From Pasteurella oralis (GTDB taxonomy: Bacteria; Pseudomonadota; Gammaproteobacteria; Enterobacterales; Pasteurellaceae), in assembly GCF_002850605.1 (NCBI RefSeq), contig NZ_NXGB01000008.1, positions 1-64,000 on the forward strand: DNA of 64,000 nt. The letters are read 5' to 3'. Within the stretch, counting starts at the first letter, position 1. Each line of letters begins with the position of its first letter. The position numbers and the translations under genes are program-made. Below are positions 47,199 through 56,691 of this stretch, in pieces. The notes under the pieces are model-generated. The model saw nothing but the letters and a program-made list of their open reading frames with translations, was not told where the DNA came from and ran no database searches.

Positions 47199-50100
47199 TA
47201 TTTCTCCCGTTTAATGCTGCCAGTGTCTAACCAATAAAGACTGTCTTTTAAACCTGCATCCGTCATCGTATTTAAAGTTAATTTAATTTGTGGTTCACCC
47301 AGATCATTTCGTCTTAAACGCACTGTTTTTTCACTACCGCCCATTGTCATCAACTTAGCGCTTTCAATTTCAAAATGTTCAATACGCTCTTTTTGTTTTG
47401 AAGCTAAACCTAATGCTTTCTTAATGCGTAATTTCACATTTAAGACACCGCCATTGGCTAATTCACGATTTAGTGCATCATCTTCAATAGTCAATAAATA
47501 CAATGGTGTTGCACTCCAACGCTCCACATTTAATTGGCGAAAACCTAAACGTGCTAAACCACGAACTTCAAAATGCATATCTGGTAGCTCATAATCAGGA
47601 TTATCAAGATCAATATCACGATAATAGATATTACTGTCTTTGATCACATTATTGTTATCCAGTAATCCCACATATTTAACGGTGGAATAGGCAACTAATG
47701 CGGTTGCGCGCAAATAGAAATTTGGTAAGCGTTGATGTGTACTGAGGAAACATAGCATTGCCCCCACTGATGCGGTAGTTTTTGGATCATCAATCCGCCC
47801 TTGCTTATGGAATGGATACCAGTTACCAGTACGATAATTATGTAATGGTAAAATACGCCCAACAGGTAATGGTAAACGTGAACGGAAAAAGGCTTGTACA
47901 CCAGGTAGACGTGATGGGCGCCCCGTTAGTAATAGAACATCACATTGATAACAATTGATGATTTCACATAATGCATTGAACGTTTTGCAAATATCATAAT
48001 AATCACCACGCACAAAACGATTGTGAATCTCACGTAAATTCACTTCAATTGGCAAATCTAAGATACTGAAATGTGGATCGTTTAACTCTCGACGAATCGG
48101 CTCGTTAATATAATCTAACACATTTTCGGTCGGCGCTTCTACCTCGCTCAATAAAGTACAGAAAGTCAGATCATTTAAGCTGGCTTCACTGTAATAAGGA
48201 TCAAAATTTTCATACTCTTTCAATACACGCAAACCAATTGGCATAAATACTTGTAGTGTCAATTGTTGACGTAATAATTTGTCCTGTACAGAACGCTCTT
48301 CTGAACCAATCAATTTCGATAAAATCGAATCTGGCTCTGCAATACCCTTTTCTTTCAAGCCTTTTGCTAATGAATTCACAACGACATCACGAATAATATC
48401 GAGCAAAATATCATCACCTGCCACCTTAAAACCATCGCGGAAACGTTGAGTTGGTACGATATGTGCATTACTGCTTCCATGATGATGATTACTACCATAA
48501 TCTAAAGCATAGTCATTAATCACTAAATCAGTCGTCCCACCACCAATATCGACAGTTGCAATCGTAATTGCGTTTTTCTGTGAATTATCACGACGTCTTA
48601 ATGCAGCAATAAACTCTTCTGGGCGACCGCCGTAATTATTCTGCGTTTCATTAAAGAAATATACCACTTGACCACAAGTTGCTTCATCCCATTGAATCAC
48701 TACTTCTGGCAACATTGGCCAGTAGCTTTCTCGACTTTCTTTTGAATCAAAATTCAAATCATCGTCAGTTTTATCCCAACCTAAACTTTTCCACACTAAA
48801 CCAATCGCTTGATACACACTATTACGGAAAATTTCACGCTCAGGTTTCGGCATCGCTGGTGGTACAGTTAAAATAATTGAACGTAAATAACGCGGTGTAC
48901 GTGAATGCTCTAGCTTCGCGCGTTGCGTTGGACTATTAATTTGCGCCAGCGCATGCATCAACACTTCCGACAACATAAAAGTCATCAATGAACTACGCGA
49001 ATATTTAGGATGGAAAACAGGAATTTTACGCTCAAATTCATCATCGATGCTATCATCAAGAATATGTAGTGCTTCACCATATTCATTAATTAAACCAGAT
49101 AAAGGTTCGGCAGTAGCATGTGGCTCGTGATCAGTTTTCACATAAGCACTATTAAAGCGCCAACCTTGTCCATATTGCTCCACATCCCATAAATAACGTT
49201 TTGGACTCGATAGACCCGTTGAACCTTCATTACCATTACGGCGACTCGCTAAACGCGCGGCTTCTTTACCAACACGACCAATAGTTGCCCATTGGAAAGC
49301 ATCACGGCGCCCGCTCTGTACTGAAAAATGTTCTTTACCAAAGAAAGCTTGTGCAAATTCAACTCGACTTTCAAAAGGCTCATTATAAACTCGTTCCGGA
49401 CTGCTTAAATCACGTAACTCCAGTTCATAACGTTTTTTCAAACCATCTTTTTCTTGCTTATGATCTTCTATCAAAATACCGCAAGTCCGTGAATTACCCA
49501 CATCTAGAACCATATCAACGGGAATCGCTTCGATAATATCATCTGCTTTTTTGGAAACCACTTTAATATTCGGCATGGTTAAACAGGTGCCTAATATTGC
49601 TAACATATTCAAGTAATGGGCTTGATGATTTTTTAATTTCACCGCATCGGATAATTCTTCAAAATCAGTTAAACGAATTAAATGGGCTTGCTCTTTAAAA
49701 ATTTCTAATAGCCACTCATTTACCCATTTGAAATCTAAAAACCATGACATTTGATCTGACTGGTGCGCCAAACCAAATACCACACCTGAACGCACATCTT
49801 CCTCTGTTGGTGCTAAATACGCCACATTTTGACTGTTTGGGAACACTTTAGTATCAAATGCAAAGGTAATCCGGTGAGTATGACCATCTTGATCTGGTTC
49901 AGCTAATCGAATAATACGTACACGCGCCCAGTTATATGGACCTTCATCAAAACGATCGGGGGGAACAGTACGTAAAAATGGAATCGGCAACCAAACTCCA
50001 TCAAATAACGTAAAAGAATGCTCTACACTAATATCTTGTTCAGGGGTTACAATACGTCCGGGCTGGGTTGGATCATAATAACCATCACGGACTTTATCTT

Positions 50101-50272
50101 CGATTAAACGGCGCAAAGGACCATTTTCACCTGAAGAAATAAAATAACCGCTGCCAATATCACGCCACGCTCTTTCTTTCCAGTCAATTTTCAATCCAAA
50201 ATCAATAAATTGAATCCCACTATTCATGACTAGTGAGACTTCTTTACCTAAATAATGTAATTCTGGAAGCAT
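47198..50272 (-). CDS. srfB: SrfB-family actin/Hsp70-like ATPase
   Basis: Member of the virulence factor SrfB family. Actin/Hsp70-type nucleotide-binding motifs are plain: phosphate-1 DVGNSRTCGIL (257-267), phosphate-2 VDIGGGTTDLVIND (574-587) and an adenosine-type motif LLLTGRPSRLPGVQAFF near 770. Large insertions separate them. 1024 residues, no signal or membrane segment, so it works in the cytoplasm. 25 bp after srfA and 1-bp overlap with srfC. An ATP-driven conformational or filament-forming role in the SrfABC complex is inferred; no biochemical function is established to my knowledge. Confidence 0.87.
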   Translation of the reverse strand: MLPELHYLGKEVSLVMNSGIQFIDFGLKIDWKERAWRDIGSGYFISSGENGPLRRLIEDKVRDGYYDPTQPGRIVTPEQDISVEHSFTLFDGVWLPIPFLRTVPPDRFDEGPYNWARVRIIRLAEPDQDGHTHRITFAFDTKVFPNSQNVAYLAPTEEDVRSGVVFGLAHQSDQMSWFLDFKWVNEWLLEIFKEQAHLIRLTDFEELSDAVKLKNHQAHYLNMLAILGTCLTMPNIKVVSKKADDIIEAIPVDMVLDVGNSRTCGILIEDHKQEKDGLKKRYELELRDLSSPERVYNEPFESRVEFAQAFFGKEHFSVQSGRRDAFQWATIGRVGKEAARLASRRNGNEGSTGLSSPKRYLWDVEQYGQGWRFNSAYVKTDHEPHATAEPLSGLINEYGEALHILDDSIDDEFERKIPVFHPKYSRSSLMTFMLSEVLMHALAQINSPTQRAKLEHSRTPRYLRSIILTVPPAMPKPEREIFRNSVYQAIGLVWKSLGWDKTDDDLNFDSKESRESYWPMLPEVVIQWDEATCGQVVYFFNETQNNYGGRPEEFIAALRRRDNSQKNAITIATVDIGGGTTDLVINDYALDYGSNHHHGSSNAHIVPTQRFRDGFKVAGDDILLDIIRDVVVNSLAKGLKEKGIAEPDSILSKLIGSEERSVQDKLLRQQLTLQVFMPIGLRVLKEYENFDPYYSEASLNDLTFCTLLSEVEAPTENVLDYINEPIRRELNDPHFSILDLPIEVNLREIHNRFVRGDYYDICKTFNALCEIINCYQCDVLLLTGRPSRLPGVQAFFRSRLPLPVGRILPLHNYRTGNWYPFHKQGRIDDPKTTASVGAMLCFLSTHQRLPNFYLRATALVAYSTVKYVGLLDNNNVIKDSNIYYRDIDLDNPDYELPDMHFEVRGLARLGFRQLNVERWSATPLYLLTIEDDALNRELANGGVLNVKLRIKKALGLASKQKERIEHFEIESAKLMTMGGSEKTVRLRRNDLGEPQIKLTLNTMTDAGLKDSLYWLDTGSIKREK

Positions 50273-50297
50273 TTTTTATTCTCTCTTATCGTTAAAC

Positions 50298-51893
50298 TTA
50301 ATTTGTTTTCATGCTCATTGGGAAACGTTGACCTTTACCATATTCCCCTTCGCAGTCTGCCGTACCACTTGCATCAGGCTTACATTTCACATTAGGTAAT
50401 TGGTAAGTAGAGCCATCACTACATTTCGCTACACCTGTGTTACCAATACTTAAACTGCCCCCTTGCATAGCCGCATTCACATCACCAACACACTGCACAC
50501 CATCCCCACGTTCAACTCGCACCTGTCCTTTACCTTTGTCAAATTCATATTTTAAACGCAGAGGTTTGCCAGTACTTTTATCTTGAATACCTGCTCCTGC
50601 ATTCCATTGACCATTAAGGAAATCCACATTACCACTTTTAGCGCTCTCTGCTGGAATTTGCAATGGTTGATTTATCGTCTGTGGATCATTCGTTTTTTGT
50701 AACAAATCTTGTGCTTGCAAGTTATCTGCTATGTTTTTTTCTGGCTGAGTTGCTTCCGTAGCCGCTTTCTCAGTATTGTCCTTACTATTATCTGCTTGAT
50801 TTAATTTGTCATTAGTTGAATCTAGCTCAGGTAATATCGTTTTATCGGCTAAAGCTGATTGATTAGTGTCTGTCGCAACTGTTGTATCTGCGACTTCAGT
50901 GCCGCGATTTAAGACTGTTTGCTCAACATCAGTACCCACCATTTTTTTACTTGGATCAACATTTAACACTAACTCACATTTTCCTGTTGGCTGTGCTGGT
51001 AACTGATCCAACTTCTCAATTAAGCGTGAGTCGGTGACTTTTTTCTTATTCACATCAGTAATCCAATTACCATTTAAAAAACGATATGAAATACCATCAA
51101 AGCAAACTCGACGCTCTACGCTAGATGTTTTGACTTTACTCACATCTGATAAAGCAGTGGTTGCGACCTCAACTTTAGGTGCCCAGTAATCACGCAAAAA
51201 GAACAACGCGAATAAGCCCAACAATAAAAATGGCAATAACCACAGTAACCAACGCCACCAAGGTTTCTTTTCCTCAATCACAGGCATTGGCTCGGCAACA
51301 GCAGGAACAGGCTCACGTACAACGGGCTTTAAACTTAAAAATGGATTGCCATAAAGCTCAGTACTTTTCTCAACAAATCCCCAAAAAGTAATGACAGGCT
51401 TATTATTGACTAAATAGACATATTCAGGACTGGGAAAACGAAGCGCTTTTAAATTATCTGGATCACTAATATCAGCTGGATTGTTATTGCCACATAATAA
51501 GCGAGAAAAAAGAAGCAGGTCACCTTGCAAATTGTCTGTATTTTTCAATTTTAAACCGAACTGCAGCATTGCCTGTTCAAATTGACTTAATTCTGCAAAT
51601 GCAGCGGCACGTTCTTCCTCTGTCGCAGAAGTCCAAGGAATAATCATATAGTTACCATCAGGACGTTCCGATTCAAATGGTACATACCAGTCGATCTGAC
51701 TCCCTTGATCATTACGTTGTGGGATAGCAAGATAATTGGCAAACTTTTTCCCAATGTGTTTATCCTCAGGATCCTTGACTCTGAACTTAATCGCCTCACG
51801 CAATTGTGGCGCTACCGCATATACTGGGGTGCCATCTTGTCCAAGTGCGGTGTAATTTTTTACATCACCGCTACGTAATAAAGCACTTAACAT
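50298..51893 (-). CDS. srfA: SrfA-family membrane protein
   Basis: First gene of the srf unit. An N-terminal cytoplasmic domain (1-175) carries IDWY (67-70) and VYLVNNKPVITFWG (159-172), the same pattern as the two VWA proteins at the operon end. A Pro/Glu-rich link is followed by one membrane segment (about 211-233, KKPWWRWLLWLLPFLLLG). The large periplasmic part ends in a beta-rich, cysteine-containing domain (VDFLNGQWNAGAGI to the C terminus). 531 residues. Assigned to SrfA by position before srfB-srfC and by topology; in other genera SrfABC has been linked to virulence or insect toxicity, but its mechanism is open. Confidence 0.78.
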   Translation of the reverse strand: MLSALLRSGDVKNYTALGQDGTPVYAVAPQLREAIKFRVKDPEDKHIGKKFANYLAIPQRNDQGSQIDWYVPFESERPDGNYMIIPWTSATEEERAAAFAELSQFEQAMLQFGLKLKNTDNLQGDLLLFSRLLCGNNNPADISDPDNLKALRFPSPEYVYLVNNKPVITFWGFVEKSTELYGNPFLSLKPVVREPVPAVAEPMPVIEEKKPWWRWLLWLLPFLLLGLFALFFLRDYWAPKVEVATTALSDVSKVKTSSVERRVCFDGISYRFLNGNWITDVNKKKVTDSRLIEKLDQLPAQPTGKCELVLNVDPSKKMVGTDVEQTVLNRGTEVADTTVATDTNQSALADKTILPELDSTNDKLNQADNSKDNTEKAATEATQPEKNIADNLQAQDLLQKTNDPQTINQPLQIPAESAKSGNVDFLNGQWNAGAGIQDKSTGKPLRLKYEFDKGKGQVRVERGDGVQCVGDVNAAMQGGSLSIGNTGVAKCSDGSTYQLPNVKCKPDASGTADCEGEYGKGQRFPMSMKTN

Positions 51894-51962
51894 AGATTAT
51901 CCTTGTTCAACTTGATCACAATAAATACAAAATAGTTATAAATATTGCACTATATCCAAAGG

Positions 51963-51991
51963 ATTTTAATAATCTTGGCATAGAAATGCAA
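51963..51991 (-). promoter_or_regulatory. candidate promoter of the srf unit
   Basis: On the minus strand TTGCAT (51991-51986) and TAAAAT (51968-51963) are 17 bp apart, about 70 bp upstream of the srfA start. It is the best sigma-70 match I see for the 12-gene unit. Confidence 0.5.
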
Positions 51992-52142
51992 AGAGTTTGT
52001 ACTTTTTTACACCACTTTACATCACTAAGATTTGTATTGATATCAATAATCTAAAAAAATAAATAAGGAAATTAAGAAAAACCTATTTTTAATAACTGAT
52101 ATTTATTTTGCAATAAATTTTATAAATTCTGCAAAAAGCACT

Positions 52143-52170
52143 TGATACTGTTTATTCATACAGGTAATAT
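52143..52170 (+). promoter_or_regulatory. recA promoter with LexA (SOS) box
   Basis: TTGATA (52143-52148) and TAATAT (52165-52170) are 16 bp apart. Overlapping the spacer, CTGT-N8-ACAG (52148-52163) is a perfect LexA core, extended by TA on the left. LexA would block the promoter until DNA damage. Confidence 0.88.
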
Positions 52171-52211
52171 ACACCTCAAATTCTGATGATGATTTTATTG
52201 AGGATTCAACA

Positions 52212-53270
52212 ATGGCGACAAAAGAAGAAAAGAATAAGGCTTTAGCAGCCGCATTAGGTCAAATTGAAAAACAATTTGGTAAAGGCTCAATTATGAAATT
52301 GGGTGATACCCAAGCCTTAGATGTTGAAGCCGTTTCAACAGGTTCATTAAGTTTAGACGTCGCACTAGGTATTGGTGGCTTACCAATGGGACGTATTGTT
52401 GAGATTTTTGGACCAGAATCGTCTGGTAAAACGACTTTAACTCTTTCGGTCATTGCACAGGCACAAAAAGAAGGCAAAACTTGTGCATTCATTGATGCTG
52501 AACATGCATTAGATCCCATTTATGCTGCTAAGCTAGGCGTTAATGTCAATGAATTATTAGTTTCGCAACCAGATAATGGTGAACAAGCTTTAGAAATTTG
52601 TGATGCTTTAGTACGTTCAGGTGCTGTTGATGTCATTATCGTAGACTCCGTCGCTGCCTTAACACCAAAAGCAGAAATTGAAGGTGAAATGGGTGATTCC
52701 CACATGGGTTTACAAGCACGCTTAATGTCACAAGCACTGCGTAAGCTCACGGGGCAAATTAAAAATTCAAATTGCTTAGTTGTCTTCATTAACCAAATTC
52801 GTATGAAAATTGGTGTCATGTTTGGTAATCCTGAAACCACGACAGGTGGTAATGCCTTAAAATTCTATGCTTCTGTGCGTTTAGATATTCGCCGCACAGG
52901 CGCTATTAAAGATGGCGAAGAAGTGATTGGTAACGAAACTCGTGTGAAAGTAGTGAAGAACAAAGTTGCTGCGCCATTCCGTCAAGTCGACTTCCAAATT
53001 CTTTATGGACAAGGCATCTCAAAAACAGGTGAACTGATCGAGCTTGGTGTAAAACATAAATTAGTGGATAAATCCGGTGCTTGGTATGCTTACAATGGCG
53101 AAAAAATTGGACAAGGTAAAGCTAATGCTATGAAATGGTTAGACGAACACCCAGAAGAAGCATTAGCACTGGAAACGAAACTACGTAATGAATTATTAGC
53201 TAATCCAGAAAAAGTACTTGCCGCAGATATTGCTGAACAAAATAATGCAGAAATGGATTCAGATTACTAA
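52212..53270 (+). CDS. recA: recombinase A
   Basis: Strand-exchange ATPase and SOS co-protease; also needed to integrate DNA taken up by natural transformation in this family. Walker A GPESSGKT (67-74), Walker [11 protein letters not shown], the DNA-binding loop region [19 protein letters not shown] and the signature [14 protein letters not shown] are all present. 352 residues with the acidic C-terminal tail ending AEMDSDY. recX follows. Controlled by the LexA box upstream. Confidence 0.98.
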   Translation: MATKEEKNKALAAALGQIEKQFGKGSIMKLGDTQALDVEAVSTGSLSLDVALGIGGLPMGRIVEIFGPESSGKTTLTLSVIAQAQKEGKTCAFIDAEHALDPIYAAKLGVNVNELLVSQPDNGEQALEICDALVRSGAVDVIIVDSVAALTPKAEIEGEMGDSHMGLQARLMSQALRKLTGQIKNSNCLVVFINQIRMKIGVMFGNPETTTGGNALKFYASVRLDIRRTGAIKDGEEVIGNETRVKVVKNKVAAPFRQVDFQILYGQGISKTGELIELGVKHKLVDKSGAWYAYNGEKIGQGKANAMKWLDEHPEEALALETKLRNELLANPEKVLAADIAEQNNAEMDSDY

Positions 53271-53298
53271 TCCATCATCGAGTCAAATAGGATGAAAT

Positions 53299-53337
53299 AA
53301 AGTGCGGTTGAAATTTGCCAAAAATTGACCGCACTTT
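53299..53337 (+). terminator. paired uptake signals forming a stem between recA and recX
   Basis: AAAGTGCGGT (53299-53308) and ACCGCACTTT (53328-53337) form a 10-bp stem of two inverted uptake signal sequences, followed by TTG. It would act as a partial terminator that lowers recX relative to recA. Confidence 0.75.
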
Positions 53338-53387
53338 TTGCTTATCATCTACACTTTATTACAAAGGTCTATTACAGGAAAAACACC

Positions 53388-53840
53388 ATGTCATCACAAG
53401 CGCTTAATTATGTCATCAGTTTATTAGCGCGCCGCGAATATAGTGAATTTGAGATCCGTTGTAAAATGCAAGAAAAACACTTTTCTGAACAAGAAATTGA
53501 TGAAGTATTAGCGTATTGCCAACAAAAAAACTGGCAGAATGATCAACGCTTTACTGAAAATTATCTTATTTTTCGTGCACAACGTGGCTATGGATTCAGT
53601 CGAATAAAACAAGAATTACAACAATTGAAAGGTATTAATTCTGTTGTCATTCAGCAAGCATTGAATGAAGCTGAGGTTAATTGGTCTGAATTAGCCTTCA
53701 ATCTGGTGCGTAAAAAATTTCCTGATTTTGCTACGATTTCAGATCTTAAAATAAAACAAAAAATATGGCGCTATATGCTTTCCCATGGCTTTAGACCAGA
53801 AGATTTTTCGGATTATATAGGTAGTGGTATTGAAGAATAA
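53388..53840 (+). CDS. recX: RecA regulator RecX
   Basis: Binds RecA filaments and limits their growth and activity. All-helical protein built of repeated three-helix motifs (YVISLLARREYSEFEIRCKM; EIDEVLAYCQQKNWQNDQRF; GYGFSRIKQELQQ). The frame is open from 53325, but ATG 53388 has AGGA 9 bp upstream and starts MSSQALNYVISLLARREYS as in the family; 150 residues. It lies 117 bp after recA, with the double uptake-signal hairpin between. Confidence 0.93.
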   Translation: MSSQALNYVISLLARREYSEFEIRCKMQEKHFSEQEIDEVLAYCQQKNWQNDQRFTENYLIFRAQRGYGFSRIKQELQQLKGINSVVIQQALNEAEVNWSELAFNLVRKKFPDFATISDLKIKQKIWRYMLSHGFRPEDFSDYIGSGIEE

Positions 53841-53866
53841 CACGATTTTCAGGTAATAAGAAAAAA

Positions 53867-53885
53867 GCAGATCAAAATGATCTGC
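53867..53885 (-). terminator. hemCDXY terminator
   Basis: GCAGATCA (53867-53874) pairs with TGATCTGC (53878-53885); on the minus strand the stem is followed by TTTTTTCTTATT. It lies between convergent hemY and recX. Confidence 0.8.
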
Positions 53886-53951
53886 CTTCTAAATTAGCTT
53901 AACTAGCTTTCTCAATAAACACTCAACATCATTGTACACTCACACATTAGC

Positions 53952-55226
53952 TTACTTACTTTCTAAAAGTGCGGTCGGATTTTCTTCAATTTGATCGCTT
54001 TCAGTTTTTAAACTTGAAACTGCCATCGCTTCTTTTAACCCTTCTTCACGCACTTGCTGTGCTAGTGTATTTTCACCAACTTGCTCAAATACATACGCCG
54101 CCATATTCACATCTGTTGGCTCTAGTTGGGTTCTATGCGCAATCACCTGTTTAAATGCTTCACTCGCATGTATAAAGTCATTATTACGCACATATAAATA
54201 ACCTAACGCACGATTAACACAACATTGCGCACTTTCACTCGCTTTATTCGCACGCTTTTCCATTAGCTTAATGAGTTTACTATTATCTTCAGGCTGTAAA
54301 CGTGCAATTTGCGCACAAAGCAATTTATTTTCTGGGCTTTGCTCTTCAACTTTTTTCAATGCTTCTAATGTCAATTCATAAGCTGTTTCATGATCATTAC
54401 AATCAATCAAACGTTGAATTAAGCCAATTTTCACAAATAAATCATTACGACGTTTACGCGGTTGATCATTCCACCAAGCCAATAAACCATCGACACCTTC
54501 TTCATGCATTTTTTCATCAAGTAAGCCATCTTCTACTTGACGCTGCAAGGCAGTAAATTCTTCTGCTGAATACAAACCTGAGTTTTCAACTTGATCTAAA
54601 ACCTTATCTAATGCCAAATATGCTTTTGATTTTAAATAAATTTCAACAGCTAACTTCAATACCTCTTTATTACGACTAGTCATTACCAACAAGCTATCAA
54701 CTGAACTACGTGCAGCTGGTAATTTCCCTTGTTGTAATAAAATACGAGTGCGTGCTAATTCAACAATTAAGCTGTCTGAGCCTGCAATTTCCGTTGCTTC
54801 CATTAAATAACGGTTCGCATTAAATTCATCCCCACGCTGCTGCGCTGCTTCAGCTGCTTTAATAAAATTCAATACAGGTTCATCAGAATGTTTTGCGTTT
54901 TTACCAATCAGTTTTTCTGCTTTTGAATAATCTCCTTCATTCATTCGCATTAAACCTTCAAGAGTTTGTCTTTGTGCTTTAGCACGTTTACGACGTGAGA
55001 ACCAGCTATATGTATTACTACTTAAACGACAAAAACGGGTAATAATTAACTCAATGCCATAAATGATTGCCATTGCGATTACAAAGAACACAACTAACAT
55101 GGTAATCGACATTTCAATGTTATAGTTGCTAGTTTCAATTAATACATAACCTTGTTTGCCCGATAAATAAGGACCTGCAATCAATCCCGCCAGTAACACC
55201 AGCATTAAAAATAGTACTCTAAACAT
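53952..55226 (-). CDS. hemY: HemY, TPR-containing protein of the hem operon
   Basis: Inner-membrane protein with two N-terminal membrane segments (about residues 1-20 and 40-62) and a cytoplasmic or periplasmic array of TPR repeats over the remaining ~350 residues ([38 protein letters not shown]). 424 residues. The gammaproteobacterial HemY is distinct from the protoporphyrinogen oxidase that shares this name in Bacillus. Its precise role is not settled; it is thought to scaffold heme-pathway or envelope proteins. Last gene of hemCDXY, 12 bp after hemX. Confidence 0.9.
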   Translation of the reverse strand: MFRVLFLMLVLLAGLIAGPYLSGKQGYVLIETSNYNIEMSITMLVVFFVIAMAIIYGIELIITRFCRLSSNTYSWFSRRKRAKAQRQTLEGLMRMNEGDYSKAEKLIGKNAKHSDEPVLNFIKAAEAAQQRGDEFNANRYLMEATEIAGSDSLIVELARTRILLQQGKLPAARSSVDSLLVMTSRNKEVLKLAVEIYLKSKAYLALDKVLDQVENSGLYSAEEFTALQRQVEDGLLDEKMHEEGVDGLLAWWNDQPRKRRNDLFVKIGLIQRLIDCNDHETAYELTLEALKKVEEQSPENKLLCAQIARLQPEDNSKLIKLMEKRANKASESAQCCVNRALGYLYVRNNDFIHASEAFKQVIAHRTQLEPTDVNMAAYVFEQVGENTLAQQVREEGLKEAMAVSSLKTESDQIEENPTALLESK

Positions 55227-55238
55227 AATCTATTTCCT

Positions 55239-56660
55239 CTACTGTTGCTCAGTGGTTGATGTATTATCATCGTTTTTTGGTGTATCACCAGCTGGTTGTT
55301 CTGTTAAGGCTTTATCAACAGAAATCTCAATTTTCTGCACTTCTTGCGATTGCTTATTAAGCAATTTATCTAATACATTCAAGCTAGAAAGTTGATTCGG
55401 TACATCAATATAAATCGATTGTTCTGCTAACTCATCTACGCTTTTCAAGAAGCTTTGTGCAAGCTCAGAGCTAGTATCAAAATAGCTTCTAACCCAAGAA
55501 GCGACGGTTTCTAAAGATTGCTTATATAAATCATCTTGCTGACGCGGCACCGCCATGATAGCGATTTGTAAACGTAAACGTATATTCTCACGTAAATAAA
55601 TATCCTGATTTGGTGCTAACAAAGCTTTATCATGTGAATTTCTTGGCGTAATACGAATAAAATGATTCAAAAATGACGTTGCACTTTTCTCAGCATTTTC
55701 TTTCCAATCATCTAAAGAATCTGTTAATTTTTGATTAGCTGAATCAACTTCATCAAAATTCACATCAAGTACTGTTAATTCATCAAGATTATTTGCTAAT
55801 TGAGATAAACGCTGCATGATGGCATTCTGATCGACATTATTGACTGCTAGCAATTGTTTTAAATCTTGATTAATTGCTGTGCGTACACTCACAACACGAG
55901 GATCTGACACTTTTTCTAACGCCTCATCTGCAACTTTAAGTAACGAAATACTCGTTTCTACATCATTATCTAATACCAACTTACGTAGTGCATTATTTAA
56001 CAGAAAATCAGCTTCGGATAATAACCAATCATTTGGCTGCTGCGGTTTGCTTGCAGAGCTAAGACGATTAACCTGATTCTGTAATGACGAAATCACATGC
56101 TCTTTCACTGCAAGTTCTTTTTGCAATAAAAGTAATTTTTCATCTACCATACGATTTGCTTCAACTAATTGTGCAATTTGTTGACGCTCCTGATCAAAAG
56201 AAGGGATATCAATGCTTGGCGCTACCATTGCTTGACCTGCCTTATATTCGAGTGCGGTCAGTTTTTGATGAATTTGGTCCACTTGCTGTAAACCAAAATA
56301 ATAACCAGCGCCACCAAGCCCGAGTGCAACAAGTAAGGCAAGCAAGGCAATACCTGTTCCGCCTTTCTTAACTACCACTGTTTCAACTCGCTTTTGTGCT
56401 TCAACAGACATACTCTCTGGTTGTGAGATATTTTGCTTCGGATCTTGTTCTTTCACTTTCTTCGAATCCTTTTTCTCTCCAGTTGCTACTTTAGATGTAT
56501 CTTTTGGCTTTTGTGGTACTTTTTGCCCTACAACCGCCTTCTCTGTTTCCACAACAACCTTCTCATTATGCTTTTTCTGTTCTGGCATGCCAGTATCATT
56601 CTTTGGCACTTCATTAATGTCAGAAGAAGTTATTTTATTTTCAGCCATAATAATACCCAT
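55239..56660 (-). CDS. hemX: HemX, hem operon membrane protein
   Basis: Annotated in many genomes as uroporphyrinogen-III C-methyltransferase, but it lacks a methyltransferase fold. The first ~100 residues are Lys/Pro/Glu-rich and probably disordered, then one membrane segment (GGTGIALLALLVALGLGGAGYYFG region, about 101-125), then a coiled-coil and a helical domain (PQQPNDWLLSEADFLLNNALRKL is the family hallmark). 473 residues. Two ATGs 12 bp apart (56660, 56648) are possible starts. 31 bp after hemD. Likely acts with HemY in the membrane. Confidence 0.9.
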   Translation of the reverse strand: MGIIMAENKITSSDINEVPKNDTGMPEQKKHNEKVVVETEKAVVGQKVPQKPKDTSKVATGEKKDSKKVKEQDPKQNISQPESMSVEAQKRVETVVVKKGGTGIALLALLVALGLGGAGYYFGLQQVDQIHQKLTALEYKAGQAMVAPSIDIPSFDQERQQIAQLVEANRMVDEKLLLLQKELAVKEHVISSLQNQVNRLSSASKPQQPNDWLLSEADFLLNNALRKLVLDNDVETSISLLKVADEALEKVSDPRVVSVRTAINQDLKQLLAVNNVDQNAIMQRLSQLANNLDELTVLDVNFDEVDSANQKLTDSLDDWKENAEKSATSFLNHFIRITPRNSHDKALLAPNQDIYLRENIRLRLQIAIMAVPRQQDDLYKQSLETVASWVRSYFDTSSELAQSFLKSVDELAEQSIYIDVPNQLSSLNVLDKLLNKQSQEVQKIEISVDKALTEQPAGDTPKNDDNTSTTEQQ

Positions 56661-56691
56661 TTCCCTTATGATAATTAGAATTCAAAGCAAA

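Larger units (their letters stand above)
51894..52211. other. divergent regulatory region between srfA and recA
   Basis: 318 bp of AT-rich sequence with no gene. It holds the probable srf promoter (51963-51991, minus) on one side and the recA promoter with LexA box (52143-52170, plus) on the other. Confidence 0.7.

Noticed and set aside
51905-51925. CRP-like half site TGTGATCAA in the srfA leader
   Set aside because: The second half-site does not match, and it lies downstream of the likely promoter.
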